Positions 12,692-25,980 of a stretch of 64,000 bases of DNA are shown in pieces. Source of the stretch: Cheilinus undulatus (taxonomy: Eukaryota; Chordata; Actinopteri; Labriformes; Labridae); the NCBI RefSeq assembly GCF_018320785.1, contig NC_054884.1, forward strand, positions 23,933,667 through 23,997,666, written 5' to 3'. Position numbers and translations under genes: made by a program. The notes under the pieces were generated by a model, which was not told where the DNA came from, searched no databases, and was given only the letters and a program-made list of their open reading frames with translations. The stretch's first letter is position 1. Each line of letters begins with the position of its first letter.

Positions 12692-13510
12692 CAGGGGTGG
12701 AAAGTAACTAATTACAGTTACTCAAATTACTCTAATAACCAAGTACCTTTTTTGGTTACTTGTACTAGTTTGAGTACATTTTAAAGTCAAAACTTTTACT
12801 TCTACTTAAGTAAGTTTTAACCAGAGTAACTGTACTTTCCACTTTGACTACACAGTAGCACAGAGAAAGAATGATTCTCAGTCCATGATGGGAAGTTTTC
12901 CATCACGCCCTTGGGAGTTTTTTTTAACGTGTTTTATACATGTCTAGTGTGTTTAGATGTTTTCTGTTGTTTAGTGATCCCTGCTGGGGATTTCTGCTCA
13001 TGTTTCTGGTTGATTGTTGTTGTTTTTGATGTGAGACACATTTGCACCATGGCTGAAGTTATCCACTGATTTAGAGTTTGACCTTCGGTGCTCCTGAAGG
13101 TCAGTAATTATTGCTTAATATGAGGTTGACTCTGCTTTGTTCTTGTCAGAGGAGACCCACCTCATATTGTAAAATGCTTAACACTCTCAAAAGTGTATTT
13201 CAACTATATGTAGTGTGGACCAATGAAGGGATTTTTTTAAGCGTTTAATTAAACTTTATATGAGTTAAATTAACTGTCAATTTTGCTGTGTATTTGACTT
13301 TATTATAGAGGTGTGACTTTGCCTGAACAACCTGTCTGGAGATTTCTTCTCCTGTTTTTTTGTCAATAAAGAAAGATCAGATTGTATTGTAAAATCCCTC
13401 AGTAGCTACTAAGTACTCAAAGTAAACTTTAAATGAAATACTTTTTACTTATATTTGAGTAGATATACAGAGCAGTACTTTTACTTGGTTGTGTACTTTT
13501 TCCACCTCTG
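12692..13510. mobile_element. hAT-type nonautonomous element
   Basis: An 819-bp element with ends CAGGGGTGGAAAGTAACTA and, inverted, CAGAGGTGGAAAAAGTACAC. This is the familiar CAGAGGTGG..AGTA terminus of fish hAT miniature elements, with subterminal AGTACTTTTACTT words at both sides. The flanks GTTAGTAC (12684-12691) and GTTAGCAT (13511-13518) match at 6 of 8 positions, consistent with an aged 8-bp target duplication. No transposase was seen inside. Confidence 0.8.
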
Positions 13511-13796
13511 GTTAGCATAGCATCGGGCTAGTAGATCATTCATGCTAACATTTGGATAGACCAACAAATTCAGCATAGTACGGTAGTATGCAGCATGCCT
13601 GTTTGTTTAGACTTCTCTCCAGGTGTATGCTAGCCCAGCCCCTCATCATCCAATCAGTTGCAATGACTGATCCTTACCTCTGTGTACTCTGTCACATCTG
13701 TCAGTCAAGTCACACCTCAAATTTATGGCTCTGTAATTGCCTAATCTGAAACAGAGAACATTGTAATACACAAAAAATGTGTAGTCATCTTAACTC

Positions 13797-13846
13797 TCTC
13801 TCCCCACATTTCCTGTCTCTCTACAGCTGTCTTATCAAATAAAGGC
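13797..13846 (+). repeat. Dispersed repeat tail, copy 1
   Basis: CCACATTTCCTGTCTCTCTA followed by CAGCTGTCTTATCAAATAAAGGC is almost the same as 45660-45710. The shared block holds an AATAAA and reads like the 3' tail of a dispersed repeat. The class is unknown to me. Confidence 0.5.
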
Positions 13847-14089
13847 TACAAAGCTCATGTGTCTGTAATGTTGGTGAAACCTTACTATCTCTAGTATTAG
13901 AAGCACATTGAAGAGAAGCCTACATTAGGGCCAAGATATTAACTAGCTACTCGAAATGTTCACTTGCACAACAAAAAAGCATATCACAAAACCATAGAAT
14001 AGCATGAAAAAGGCAGTTTTTTTCCTGTGATTTAACTCAGGAAGGGAAACTTCCATATAAATTCTAGATTCATCATTACAAAGTGAAAT

Positions 14090-15280
14090 ATGTCATGACT
14101 TCTTTTTGTTTCAACTTTAATGATTACGGCTTACAGCTCACAAAAATCCACTGTCTTAAAATATTAAAATAGAACAAAACATCAGTGGAAAAAAGATTTA
14201 TAATATAGAAATGTTTGTCCAATTATGCACTCAGTAATTGGTTGGGGCTCCTTTTACACAAATTACTGCATCTATGTGGCATGGCATGGAGCCAATCAGC
14301 CTGTGGCACTGCTAGGGTGTTATGAAGGCCAGGCTGATCTGATAGCAGCCTTCAGCTCATCAGCATTGTTGAGTCTGGTGTCTCTCATTTCTCCAGATTC
14401 TCTACGGGGCTCAGATCAGGCCAGCTGGCTGGCCAATCAAGCACAGTAAAAACATGGTCAGCAAACCAGTTTCTGGTAGTTTTAGCTTTTGGCTTCACGG
14501 TGGGCAGGTGCCAAGTCCTGCTGCAAAAGGAAATTTCTCAGCAGATGGAAGCATGGAGTGCTCTGAAAACTAGTAGACAGCTGACAGCGTTGATTCTGGA
14601 CTTGATAAAGCACAGTGGACCAACAGCAGCAGATGACCTAGCACCTCAAACCATCACTGACTGTAGTAACTAAAAACACTAGACTTCAAGCACCTTGGAT
14701 TCTGGGCCTCTCTGATCTTCCTCCAGACTCTGGGACCTTGATTTCCAAATAAAATTCAAAAAGTTAGATTCATCTGAAAACAGGACTTTGGACCACAGAG
14801 CAACAGTCCAGTTCTTTTTCTCCTTTGCCCAGGTGAGAAGCTTATAACCTAAGGAGAGGCTCTACTCAGAGAACATGACACTTGAGCTCATCCTTGTTAC
14901 TTGCACCTTTTCTTTCCACACTTTTCCCTTCTAGTCAACTTTCCACCAATATGCTTTGATAAAGCCTCTGAGAACAGCCTGCACTTTCAGCAATGACCTT
15001 CTGTGGCTTACCCTCCTTGTGAAGGGTGTCAGTGATGGGCATCTGGACATTTGTCAAGACAGCAGTCTTCCCTATGAATGGGGATGTGTGTACTGAACCA
15101 GACTGAGAGAATTAACATCAAGAAAACCTTTGCAAATTGGACATTCCCAAAATACCATGGATTTCTGATTTTCATGAGTGGTAAGCCATAATCAGCAAAA
15201 TAACAAAAAAATCTTGAAACTTCTGGAAAATGTGAAGTTAATAACGGGTAAAAATAACATGACATCCTATTTTTTAGATG
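14090..15280 (-). mobile_element. Decayed Tc1-like element, transposase on minus strand
   Basis: The block from GGTTGGGGCTCCTTTTACAC (14238) through GTGGCATGGCATGGAGCC, GGCCAGGCTGATCTGATAGC, CACAGTGGACCAACAGCAGC and ACTCTGGGACCTTGATTTCC to GTGGCTTACCCTCCTTGTG (about 15004) has the order of a well-known fish Tc1 transposase read backwards. On the minus strand it encodes fragments of a GxPLCFIKS-type catalytic domain and an N-terminal HTH. Ends near 14100-14150 and 15165-15200 share an inverted GATTACGGCTTAC / GTAAGCCATAATC pair. Numerous stops, deletions and frameshifts make it inactive. Confidence 0.7.
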
Positions 15281-17456
15281 CATCTGTAATGTGGCCTTTT
15301 GAACTTTATCCCAGCATTGGGAAATTTTAAAATGAATGGATCACAAGAATAAGCGGATAAAATCTCAACACAAGCACATGAATTTGACATTTTTACAACC
15401 ACTAATTCTTCTAGACCTGGAGACTTTGCTGAACATGCAGCAACAAGTCTGAGTCAGCAAACTGAAGAAGCATTAGGGCAATTTATTTTTAATCTTATTA
15501 AGTCAAAGTTGTTGAAATTCATCACCTATTGCCTTAAGTGAAGAAAAGCAAAAAAGAAAATTTCTATGTACAAGTTGTGCCCTTCGTCTTACATGATAGA
15601 AATCTTGATGATCAATAACACTGAGGTTTTTTGCTGCTTCAGCACTTTTCTGTGAGATTTCTCCCTGGTCATGTGTGTGATAACCACGTGACTGATGACC
15701 ACCTTGATGGAAATACCAGATATCTGTCACACAAACACAAGAAATTTTCTCATATTTACAAAATCAGGAGGACAAGGGTGACACAATATCAGAATTTTGA
15801 ACTATGACTCTACTACAAATCAAACTATTATGCTGCCTGTTTCAATACCAACAAAATAATACTGTGAAGCACACAATGTTGTGAGTTTCTTGATTTCAAT
15901 AATCAAAAATCTAGGTAAAGCTCCTGCACATTGTCAAGCCTGGATAAAAAACATTGGTAACATTTCAGGGGTTTGCCTGCATTTTTTGATGGCTTAAAAC
16001 ATTCTTCCTCTACATTTACAGAGTAGGGTTTTTTTGTATCAGAGATTTTGACCACTTAACAAAGACCAGCTGTATGTATCATTAGTTTAAAGTTGCTAGA
16101 GAGGATTGTCAGTGGGATAGGGGAAGGCACCAGAAAGGGACAGCCTGTATTGAAGGGTTAGAGCTTACCGATCCTTTAAAAAAACATACTACAAAGTAGG
16201 CTGCTCTGATTTTTAGACTCTTGCCATTTTGTGTAATTGATCCCCTCATGTACCAGCAATGATTTCTCACACCACATCTTCTTAAGCCGTCTGAATTTAT
16301 TTTTCAATCAGCCTTTTTTATCTTAACTGCTTTCATCTTTTAAACATTTACCACACTACAACTCTGACCTTGCCTCCCTTTTTTTATGTTTCTTTTATAA
16401 CGCACAGAACAAAGGTACACAGATCCAACATGCAACGCACTTTTATTGACCCTCCCATTTCTTCATCTCCCTTTTGTGCACTAATCTTCAGCAGAGCTTC
16501 CAAGGTGGGCCATATAACTCCCGGATCAGTGGACGCCTGCACAACTAGCTCTGGTGCATTTTTCTCCTTTGACAGTCCAAAAGATTTTCATTGTACAAAT
16601 ATGACATGACAGCAAACACAACAAAACATAAAGCTCATGACAGATGAGAAGTGGCACTTGACAAGTGTAAGGGCGTTTTCAAAGCTTGGCAACTGGTGGG
16701 ATTAGTAAATCTCTGTAAAACCACACAGACAAAAGCATCAAAGTGTGAAAGGTGAAGAGCAACAATCAACCAGCCATGAAGGAAAGGGCAACTACAGCTT
16801 CTATTACAGGTTAGCTTCATCACAAACATCTGATTCTTTACTTTGTCTGTGAAATAAAATAGTAAAAAAAAAAAAAAGGTACAAATAGTACCCTAACAGA
16901 AGGATGCCAAAAAGTAGGCCAATAAAAGTCAGTTAATTTGGTACCTCTTCAGTTCTAAAGGCGATCAAGGAAAGCTGAGATCAATAGTTAGGCTCAGTTA
17001 AAATCCAGGCAGCCGCTTCCTTATATCTTCTCAACTGTTATCACCGTCTTTCACAGGTGATTGCAAATTAAAACAAAGATTATCACCATGCTATCATACT
17101 ATCAAGAAACTCAACCAACTTGTTTATCATCGCAAAGAGTAAACATTTTGATATGAAGACCATACAACTGCCATCAAGAGTTTAGGTTTCGAAAAGAAAC
17201 AAAAATAGAGATGCACTGATTGGTTAGATCAGGGTCGACATTTGGTGTTTGCTCTAACAGTTCCACTAATTCCAATACCAGTGTGAAATCTGTGTTTCAA
17301 ATGAGCTGTGCTTTTGGACGAACTGTAAAACATCTAACACCCATTTTTTTAAATCTAAAAGTAGACCAATACAACCAATACGCAACCAATATAAGGAATT
17401 AAATGCTGAGATGCTATCATGACTTCAAATGTAGCCTTAACCATCACCTGCAACTA
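15281..17456. other. Noncoding sequence, no recognised features
   Basis: AT-rich intronic or intergenic DNA. The open frames (for example 15503-15730 minus, 16370-16609 plus, 16635-16829 minus) show no recognisable domains. Confidence 0.45.
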
Positions 17457-17800
17457 GGGATGGGAACAATTAATTGATGATCGATTAATTGGTTGTTAAG
17501 AATTTGGTCGATCATGATGTTGGCATTTTATAAAGAGACTAAACACGTCTTACTCTGCACTGCACAACAATATCTACCGTTATGATATTGTGAGTGGGTT
17601 TTAACAAAAGCAATGAGACATCTTACCCATCAGGGGCGATTTAACTTAAGGAGAGAGGGAGAGGGCAAACAGAAGAAGTACTTGAGCAGCACAATGCATG
17701 ATCTCAATTTGCCGAAACGCAAAATAAAGAGAGCGAAGCGAAGTGTGGTGTGGGACTGTTTCAGTTTAGAAAAATCATTGAGAAACACACTCCTTAGTTA
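17457..17800 (+). mobile_element. hAT transposon fragment with a BED-finger-like start
   Basis: Opens with TAGGGATGGGAACAATTAAT, a typical fish hAT terminus. A short plus-strand frame at about 17690-17780 reads MHDLNLPKRKIKRAKRSVVW followed by DCFSLEK. The KRSVVWDCF core resembles the beginning of the BED zinc finger at the N-terminus of hAT transposases. The frame then ends, so only the 5' part survives. No right end was located. Confidence 0.5.
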
Positions 17801-17842
17801 CCAGTTTTTGTTATATAGGGAAATGTTATACATGAAGAAATG

Positions 17843-18100
17843 TCGTCAAGTTCTGATAAAACTTGCGCTTTAGCAGCATCTACGCTGATCTCTTCCGCCA
17901 TAATTACACCGGCCTCTTCTTGCTACTTGCATACGTCATGACCCTGCCGCGCCTGAAAGTACTGCCCCTTGTAGCTGATTGGTCCTGTCACTTTCTAACT
18001 GAGCCTAAACAGTTCAGATTGGAGCTTTGCAAGATGGTTTGGCCAGTAAGAAACATAGAAACAGGCAAATCCATCTGCTTTGCATGGTTATCAAAACTTT
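17843..18100 (+). repeat. Repeat segment shared in inverted orientation with 27725-27990
   Basis: TCAAGTTCTGATAAAACT, GCTTTAGCAGCATC, CTGATTGGTCCTGTCACTTT and GGAGCTTTGCAAGATGG occur here in order and again, reverse-complemented, at 27725-27990 inside a hAT-type element. By eye the two copies match at roughly four positions in five. This segment therefore derives from the same transposon family. Confidence 0.75.
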
Positions 18101-21100
18101 GTTTTAAAAAAAACAGTTTTGTAAAGTCAATAAACCTTGTGGGATGCCTATTTGATTGGAAAGATTGCTCAGTTCACGACAAAAGCGACCAGCAGATGTG
18201 GTCTGCCAGACCTGTGGGCCATGGTTCTGTACATCATGACTATCAATGTTACAGTAAGCTGAGAGCTCTGCATTAGCTACACAGAAACTGCATGTTCTAT
18301 ACTTTTACTTTTCATGAGAACAGAAACTTCAATAGAATGCAAATCAAAATACAACAATATAGACACATTTGATATTATGGCAACAAAAATAGAAGTCATT
18401 GGCACCAAATGCTGGGTAATTTCTTGTTTTCAAATATCAGAGACTGCAAGCAAATTCCACGCATTAGAAATATAATCACTGCTGGTCATCATAAACAACT
18501 GATGGATTCATTCATCTCCAACACACCTTTACAATCACACAGATAACTTTGTTTTTTAAGCTTTGGACATTTGATTTTTTTTTTTTGGGGGGGGGGTATA
18601 AAATTGAAATAGCATACATTTTTTATTTGAAATAAGTGACACTGAAAACTATCACAAATTTTGACAACTTCACTACTGACATGTGGTCACTGACACATTA
18701 TTTTCTAATGGGCTGATGTCTGATAAAGAGCTGATAATGAATGACGCATTGAACGAATGATTGCATTACTAATGCATCAAAAATGGACTTTCTTCAAATG
18801 TGTATTGGTCAGGAGATGAGAGTTCTTTATCGATTGTATTCTTCTTTTTTAATATGGCATATATCTTCTTAGCTTGTTGTTCACTGAAAAAAAGAAATCC
18901 AGACTGTGCACCACCCTGTCCCTGTAACTGGAACTGTAACAAACAACCTAATTTGGACGAGGCAACATTGCATGATTCAAGGCAAATACCAACAGGTTGC
19001 GTTTGTGCCCTGTACTATGAACTTTAGCCTGCACCTCCTGTCCTCTATCCAAGTCCTGGTGCTCTGGGAGCAGAGCTGCAGCATGTTAGTCATGAAGAAC
19101 TGCATCCCTCATTGAGGCTAACTTGCCCTCAGGCGGCAAACGTTCTGATTTCAGCCATATTGCTTGTTATTAGTTATTTGTTACTCTTGTTTCCCCGGCA
19201 ATGTGGGACCATGAAGTTGTGGGTCAGAGCATTTGAGTGAATGGGTGTGTTTATTTTTATTTGGCTGATGATATCAGCAGACTTACATCAGAATTGCTCC
19301 TTAAATAGCAAACATAGACCTACTGGACCTATAAAAACTGCACATTTGCCATGATTGTGTCATCATTTAAAACTGCATGGCTACATGGTAAATATTACCC
19401 AGCTGCCTTGATGTCTGTGATATGCTCTTCTTTCCCTAAGTAAGTTATCTCGCAGGAAACGAGAAAACTTCAGGCAAATTGATTCATTCCACAGAAAAAA
19501 GGAGGATCAGTTCAGCTCAGTGCTGTGATTCTCTTACTTCTATGGAAGATCAATGTGGCTCCTATAGATGGATACAGTTTTTAGAGCACATTATGATGTC
19601 AGCAGAACCATAAGAGCACGACCAAGAGCTTTAAGATCCATCAAGCTCCTAAAGAAGCTTGTTGACTGCCTCAATCTCCCACTGACACTGTTTCATCTGC
19701 TCCTCAGTCTTTACACTGTGACTGCTGACTCAGATAAGATTATCAGCCATTGAACTCCTCCAGTATCTGGCTCACACTGCACAATCTGAACGCCAAGTGA
19801 TGTCATACACCAGTCACCTGTGCACCTTATCGCTATCTGATACGCTGGTTGGCTGACTGGCTAAATTTCAACTCAGCACAATGCAAAATTGATGATGAAA
19901 TATGAGATTGCAATAAGCCAGTGCTTGGATGACAGATCTCTGCAATACAGTACAGCTGTTTAGAGTGCCTTCAATTACATAAGATCATATAAAATTCCTA
20001 AACTAAAAGTAACAAAGACAGGAGCTTGGCCCTTTTAGGAAACAAATGTATTTGTGTTAAAATCCAGAGGGATGTTGGGGATGGGTGTTGCAGAGTGACG
20101 GTCAAAGCTGTCAGTTTGACAGGCACAGAGGACTCTTGTTTTTAGCCAAATAAAACTGGGAATAGGACCTGCTTGCAGGAAACCTTGCAGATATTCAGGC
20201 TGAATGATTTATAGTTTTTATTTGTTATCTACATTCTTGCAAGGACACTAAATAATAGTTTCAGAAGCAGCAAAAAAAAGTGCTGAAAATATCTAGAGAA
20301 CTCTATGCTATGTTTCATAGATATAGCCTACACTTTTTTTAGTAGCTTTGGTTCCAGAGGTAAAATGTAACATTTAAATCCTGCTTTGACATTTCACAGA
20401 ATCCTTATATCAACACCTTTAATGCATGGGCTCTCAATCAAAATAACAACAAAAGATGACATACAGAGAGGCATTGTTTAGCAGCCTACTTCTTGTTTTG
20501 AACTGGGGACTCCATAAGGTGCACATACAAAACAGTAAACCACTGTTTTTGTTTCATGAATGAATGTCACAGTATGAGGGAGAAAAGCTGTTTAAAGTAA
20601 CCTAACTGGTTCGCACTTCCAGCTACTCAAAATATTCTGGGGTCAATTACTGGGGCATGATACAGGGCACTTTTAACAGCTTTTCTTTCTCTTTATGTGA
20701 GATTCATGAAATGAAATGAAAGGCGAGGTTTACTGTTGAGTTAATGCACCATGTGGAGTGCAGTTTTCTTTCTTTTCAGGTCTAGTGACAGCTTTAAGCT
20801 TCAAATTCTCAGTACAATTTATCAGAGAAGACAATAAAAATGTATATCTTTGTATTACATAATTCAGGGAAATTAAAAGAACTTTTTACCTTAAAACATA
20901 TGAATTTTGGTTCATTGAAATACTGGAATTTTTCTCTACACTTAAATTGCTATTTTGTTCACAGCTTACTTTGTCACCGTTTGTAATTTAATGATTTTAT
21001 CATATTTATTCATCTTCTACATTCAATATTTACTCTGTTAAATGGAGCCAACCTGAAAAGGTTTATCCCACATTTGCAGCCCTATTTGGAGTGACAATAA

Positions 21101-22700
21101 CCATCATTAATGTAGAGCTGGAAGAGGGCGGAAGGTTATAAACACCTTTCAAGCCTATAACCAGTTTTATATATTTACACTTTGGTTGAATTGCATGCAG
21201 TATGACTTCTTTAAAGATCAACCAAGTTATAACAGGTGGAAATTGGAGTTTGTGGTTATGATTAACCTTCAAGGCAAGGGTGGGCAACTGGCAGCCCCAC
21301 TTTTAAATCAATGCAGCCTGCAAGTCAATTTCAAATATCAGTACAATGTAAACATGAAATAAACATGACAATGCCTGTCATGGAAAGATTTAAAAACAGA
21401 AATATTTCTATAATAATCTTACTGGAATGACTTTTGTTGTCTGCAAGAAATAGCGAGATTATTATCTATGATTGTTTCTGTAAAAACTAGTTTATATTTA
21501 TTTATAAATGCATTTTTAAAGAATATAAATGTTGGACAATATAGTTCAATAAAAAATTTCTATGCTCAGTTTGTTTAATTAAATTCAAATGTAAGCTTTT
21601 TGCTTCTTTCATGAAATTAAAAGGAATTACAATTTCAAGCAAAGTTGCCATCCTTGCTGTGTTCTCTAATGTTGTAAAACTTTTTGGTACTACAATATCC
21701 AAATTTTGATTTTAAAATAATACAAAATTCAGTCTTTTTGCAAGAAATGGTATCAAAAGAGTTGACAGACGCACAGAAAAGAAATGGATCCATCAAACCC
21801 TTTGGCCATGTTAGACAGTGGCAGCGACTTTTCTTGTAGCTTTTGAGAATCAAAACAAAAAAAAAATATTACTGAAGACATCTATTTATGCTGTTGTTGG
21901 AACAGGTATGGGTATTGTAAGAATTTTACGGGAATTAAATCAAATCTTATAATTACTGTATCTTGACAGCCCTACTTAAGATAAAGTATGAGCAGAGGAG
22001 AAGCAGCAAAGAAATGAGAGGAGGTAGTAAACACCTTTCCCGCCTGTTAACAACATTATGTGATGTCCACTTTGCTTACATTTCATATGTGATGGCTGCT
22101 TTAAAGTGGAACTACACGTAAACACAGGTTTTGAGGTAATAATTGCCCGCTATAGTCAATGCACCAACGAGAGTAGGTGTCTACCAGGCATTGCATGGAT
22201 TTCTATTTGACAGATTTTGTCCATTACTTTTCATTATTTTTACTCTGTGGCTGCCCATTGAAATTATGAGGACCTGCATCAGTTTTGAGTTGTTCTTAAA
22301 TGAGTTATTTTCAAAAATAACAAAACAATTTAAAGCTAACATGCACAGCTAACGGCAGACACCCAAACGGTGAAGCCCGCTAAGCTGTCATTAGCTAGTT
22401 ATAGCTTGTGTAGCATATACATTGCTGGATTAGCTCCAGTCTGAGCAGTGGAGGCCAGCGTGTGACAGGACTGTTAACATTTGTTCAGTATGAATTAAAA
22501 GTATTTGCTTGCCTGACACAAACGGTAACCAAGTTACTTTGAAACTTCAGATGATGGGTCAGGTTTTATTTTGGCTATGGTGTGTTTGTACGCTAACGTA
22601 ATTGCACAACACAATTCAAGCAGCATGAAGCTACTGCCTGTTTTTGGAAATGCGTTTCTGTGTTAAATACCAATCCACTGACCACATGCTGATCTCCACT
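18101..22700. other. Noncoding sequence, no recognised gene
   Basis: No gene found. Contains a T12G10 homopolymer junction at 18575-18596. Two loosely similar blocks (about 21120-21215 and 22018-22110; shared words AAACACCTTTC..GCCT and GCTTTAAAG or CTTTAAAG) may be diverged copies of one repeat. Confidence 0.45.
18575..18596. repeat. T12G10 homopolymer junction
   Basis: Twelve T directly followed by ten G. Prone to sequencing and length error. Confidence 0.9.
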
Positions 22701-22877
22701 CCACTTAACACTGGTCCCTCTACGTAAAGGCCTCCTTTGCTAGCGTGTTGATATGAGCTAACGTTAGCTAGCTGACGACTGTTAACTTAACAGTTAGCTG
22801 TCGTTGGAGCCGCTGCATTTCCCAGCTTGTCAAACTCAAGCTAATGACGTTAGCGCACATACTAGCATGCTACTTAC

Positions 22878-23230
22878 GTTCTCCTGCTGCTGCGAATAGA
22901 GTTCCAATCTTGATTATCTGCTGGATACTGCTTTCGTGTGAAGATATGTCGGCAACCTAGCTATCTACGGAGCTAACGTTAGCCAGTTAGCCGTGTTATG
23001 TTTCCTTATTTGACAAAAATAATCGCAATTGGCCTCAGAAGAGCGGCGATAATTCCTTTCTCGGTGGTTCCCTGCTTGGACAGCGTTGATTTTTACGCAT
23101 GTTTGACGCCAGTTCTGTCTCTCACATTAAATGAAGACAATTCCGACCGTTCCAAAACAAATATGGTAACTGAGAATTGGTTATATTATACAACGGTGAC
23201 AAATCTAGCACTTTCTTCAATTGAAAGGCC
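22878..23230 (-). promoter_or_regulatory. ppm1b: Candidate noncoding first exon and proximal promoter of ppm1b
   Basis: On the minus strand GCAGCAGCAGGAGAAC is followed by a consensus donor GTAAGTAGC (22877-22869), so an exon could end at 22878. Upstream of it on the same strand, three CCAAT boxes (seen as ATTGG on the plus strand near 23296, 23327 and 23379) lie 60-180 bp from a plausible start around 23.2 kb. The stretch is less AT-rich and holds more CpG than its surroundings. Because the ppm1b coding exon needs an upstream noncoding exon and nothing else in 4.3-23 kb looks like one, I infer this is it. There is no direct transcript evidence and the exon's 5' end is a guess. Confidence 0.4.
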
Positions 23231-23479
23231 AGAGCTATCCTTCGACTTTGGGTGCTGAACAAGAGGAGGTGTTATTTTTGGCATATGCTCGCTGATTGGT
23301 TACAACGTCCAGGCAAAGCGTTGACTAATTGGCTGCTTCTTCTGTCAATTAGCTCTGCCCCTGTCCAAAACTAGATTTTCATTGGTCTACTACCGAAGTC
23401 CTGTGACGCACTGGATCTCCAGAATACACTCGTAACTAATTTTGGCGTACGCCGACGTTATTGTGGATAGGCGGAGTCG

Positions 23480-23520
23480 GTCTTGATATAAACACGCTCA
23501 TCACTGCAGTGGGAGTCTTT
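23480..23520 (+). promoter_or_regulatory. Possible plus-strand TATA promoter
   Basis: GATATAAACACGCTC at about 23484 is followed some 30 bases later by TCACTGCAGTGGGAGTC. The position just upstream of the candidate ppm1b promoter would suit a divergent transcript, but no plus-strand gene was recognised downstream. Confidence 0.2.
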
Positions 23521-23549
23521 TGACAGCAACTTTGTACGGAAGACTCAAA

Positions 23550-25980
23550 AGAAACATGACAAAAAGTAGGTGGGAGAAGTAATGTTGAAATAATTTTGAA
23601 TCCGCATCCTTTACATCAGGAATGAACACGAGTGCCCCGGAGTCAAAAACAAGCGCGACTGAAGATAAAGAGATTCTTTAAGGAGTTCAGTGAAAGTCTT
23701 CAGAAGAAGAAAGAAAATGCCTTTTAATACTATAGATTTGAAATTAAGCTGCTATAATTACCATTTGGCCTATATTTGAGGAAAGTTGATCAACTTTAGT
23801 ATCGTTTTTAATAATTACTTCTTTAAAGTTAAGGCACAGTTGTTAATATGACTGCAATGCTCCCCACTGTAAGCATGAGTGCCTTTAGTAAACTGGAAAC
23901 CCACAGCAAATACGAGTGTTTGAGGGGCTTGGACCTTGCTGTTGTGAAAAGAGGTCAACCCAGGGGCTTTTTTGGATAATCAAAATCTTTTAGATAAGGC
24001 CCCTTGGAGCACAGGACCCTAGACACTTTTGTCATTGACTCAACTGTAAAACGATCTTTCAGTCAGGGTACTCAGTTAAAAATCTCCAAATCAAAAAGGT
24101 GGTGTTTCTTGATTACGTGGGATGAAACATGTCCTGTGTCCATGTGCATGGTCTCTGTGAAGGTCTTAAAGTGGTCATAGTCAAAATCACATGTTTCCTC
24201 ACATGTATGCTACAAAAATCCTTTATTTATTGCAACTTCTCTTTACAGCATGTCCACCACACTTGAACATTGACCTCTGTGTTACTGGGATACTAATGGG
24301 CTTTTTTCTGCATATGTCAAGAGACATGACAGTTATGGCTCCTTCTGATCTTACTTCTAGGAAAGTCACAGGGCATGGGAATTACCACTCCGATTCCTAT
24401 ATACTAGCAACAAAGGGATTTATGAAAAATGTCCAGTCTAGCACTTTGTGGGATGTTTAAAGAGGACATTGCCACAAACAGAGATAAAAACAGAAATAAT
24501 AACAAAAGGGAACTGAAGAAACAAGTCTTTTTTAAGGGTAGTTATGTAGCCAGAGGATGACGTAAACTTTGGTATAACTGACTGCCTGTCTGATTTAAAA
24601 TTCTGAAAACGATAAGGATTTTTTTCTTGGATTAAAGACATGAAAGCACAAAATGGGTCAATAATCCGTCTGGTGGTTTCTACCATGACATGATTAGTTC
24701 ATGTTTGACATGAGCTCTCCCTGGCCTCATGATGAGAGTTTCATTTGTAAATGTAATACAGCACATGAACTGCTTTCCATTTCAAATTACAGTAACAAGT
24801 TAGGCTGAAATGTGAGATTGTAGGCCTATCTTTTAGTCTGAAGAATAGAGATGATGTGCTGTATATAGAATATATACAGAAATAAAGCATTAAATGACTA
24901 TTGTTTTAACAAAAGCATAGAACAGTCAGAGCGTTTGTAACAGCAGTTATGTTGATGTTACAAGTAGAACTGAACAGATACGCCTGGCGAGCATTGGAAA
25001 TAACAGTGTAGAAAGTGTCACTGTTCATGCTGATGGTCATGTTTACTATAAAGGTCATTAAGATGCATGAGTGGTAATTGCATTTTTTTAACAGTCCTTT
25101 TAAAAATGGGAGTTTTAAAAGAGAAGAAATGCTCCTTAGGAAAACAAAATGGATCTATCACAGAGCCGTGTGGTACACCTCATACCACTAGCGCAGAAGT
25201 GAAAGTACACCATCAATTTTAATGAAGGTGGAATAGTTTAAAAAGTTAATTCCTTTCCCTCTATAAGTTTTGAGGCGACATGCTTCCCCTGACCTCATTT
25301 TTAATTCACTTGATAATCCTTACCCTAACTTATAAAAGAATAATACATACAATATATAGAGGGTGATGTAAAGTGACTTGATACAAGCTGAGGTTATGCC
25401 CAGCAGACAGCTGGCTTCAGCCATCTGTCACACAAACTATTCAGGCTCTTAATTATGCAGATTTTAAGCCTTGATATAAATTTAATTGGTGGGTCATTAA
25501 AAAAATCACTATGATGAATGCAATTTTAGCTGCAGACACAATCTGTTTATGGTATCAGACTTGAGACATGTTTATCTCTGCTGTTAATTATGAATTGTAT
25601 TAAGGGAGTCCCAGGGTATACTCACTTCCTGAACAAGGCTCAAATGGCCATTAAGGGGACTGCAGGTTTTCAAAGCTGTTTTGCATTACCTTAATTTTTC
25701 TGCCTCTCTATTTTTTTTCGTATCAAACACTTTAATCTTTCTTTTTTAAATATTTTGCTGGAAAACCAATGAAAAAGCTCTGAGTCTTCCATTTAATATA
25801 TCCTCTCAGATTAGGTAACTAACTAGCTATGAAATAAAGATAAGATAAAGATAATAAAAATGAACAGCTATCAGTTTAAAAAAAATCTAATCATTATGTT
25901 TATCTCAAAAACTCATTGTACTTACCATGGCTAGATAACTGCTGCCCTCTTGGTGTGCCATGTCCCTGAAAGTGATGTCA
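23550..25980. other. Intergenic sequence, no recognised features
   Basis: AT-rich DNA without recognisable coding sequence, RNA genes or complete transposons. Confidence 0.5.
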
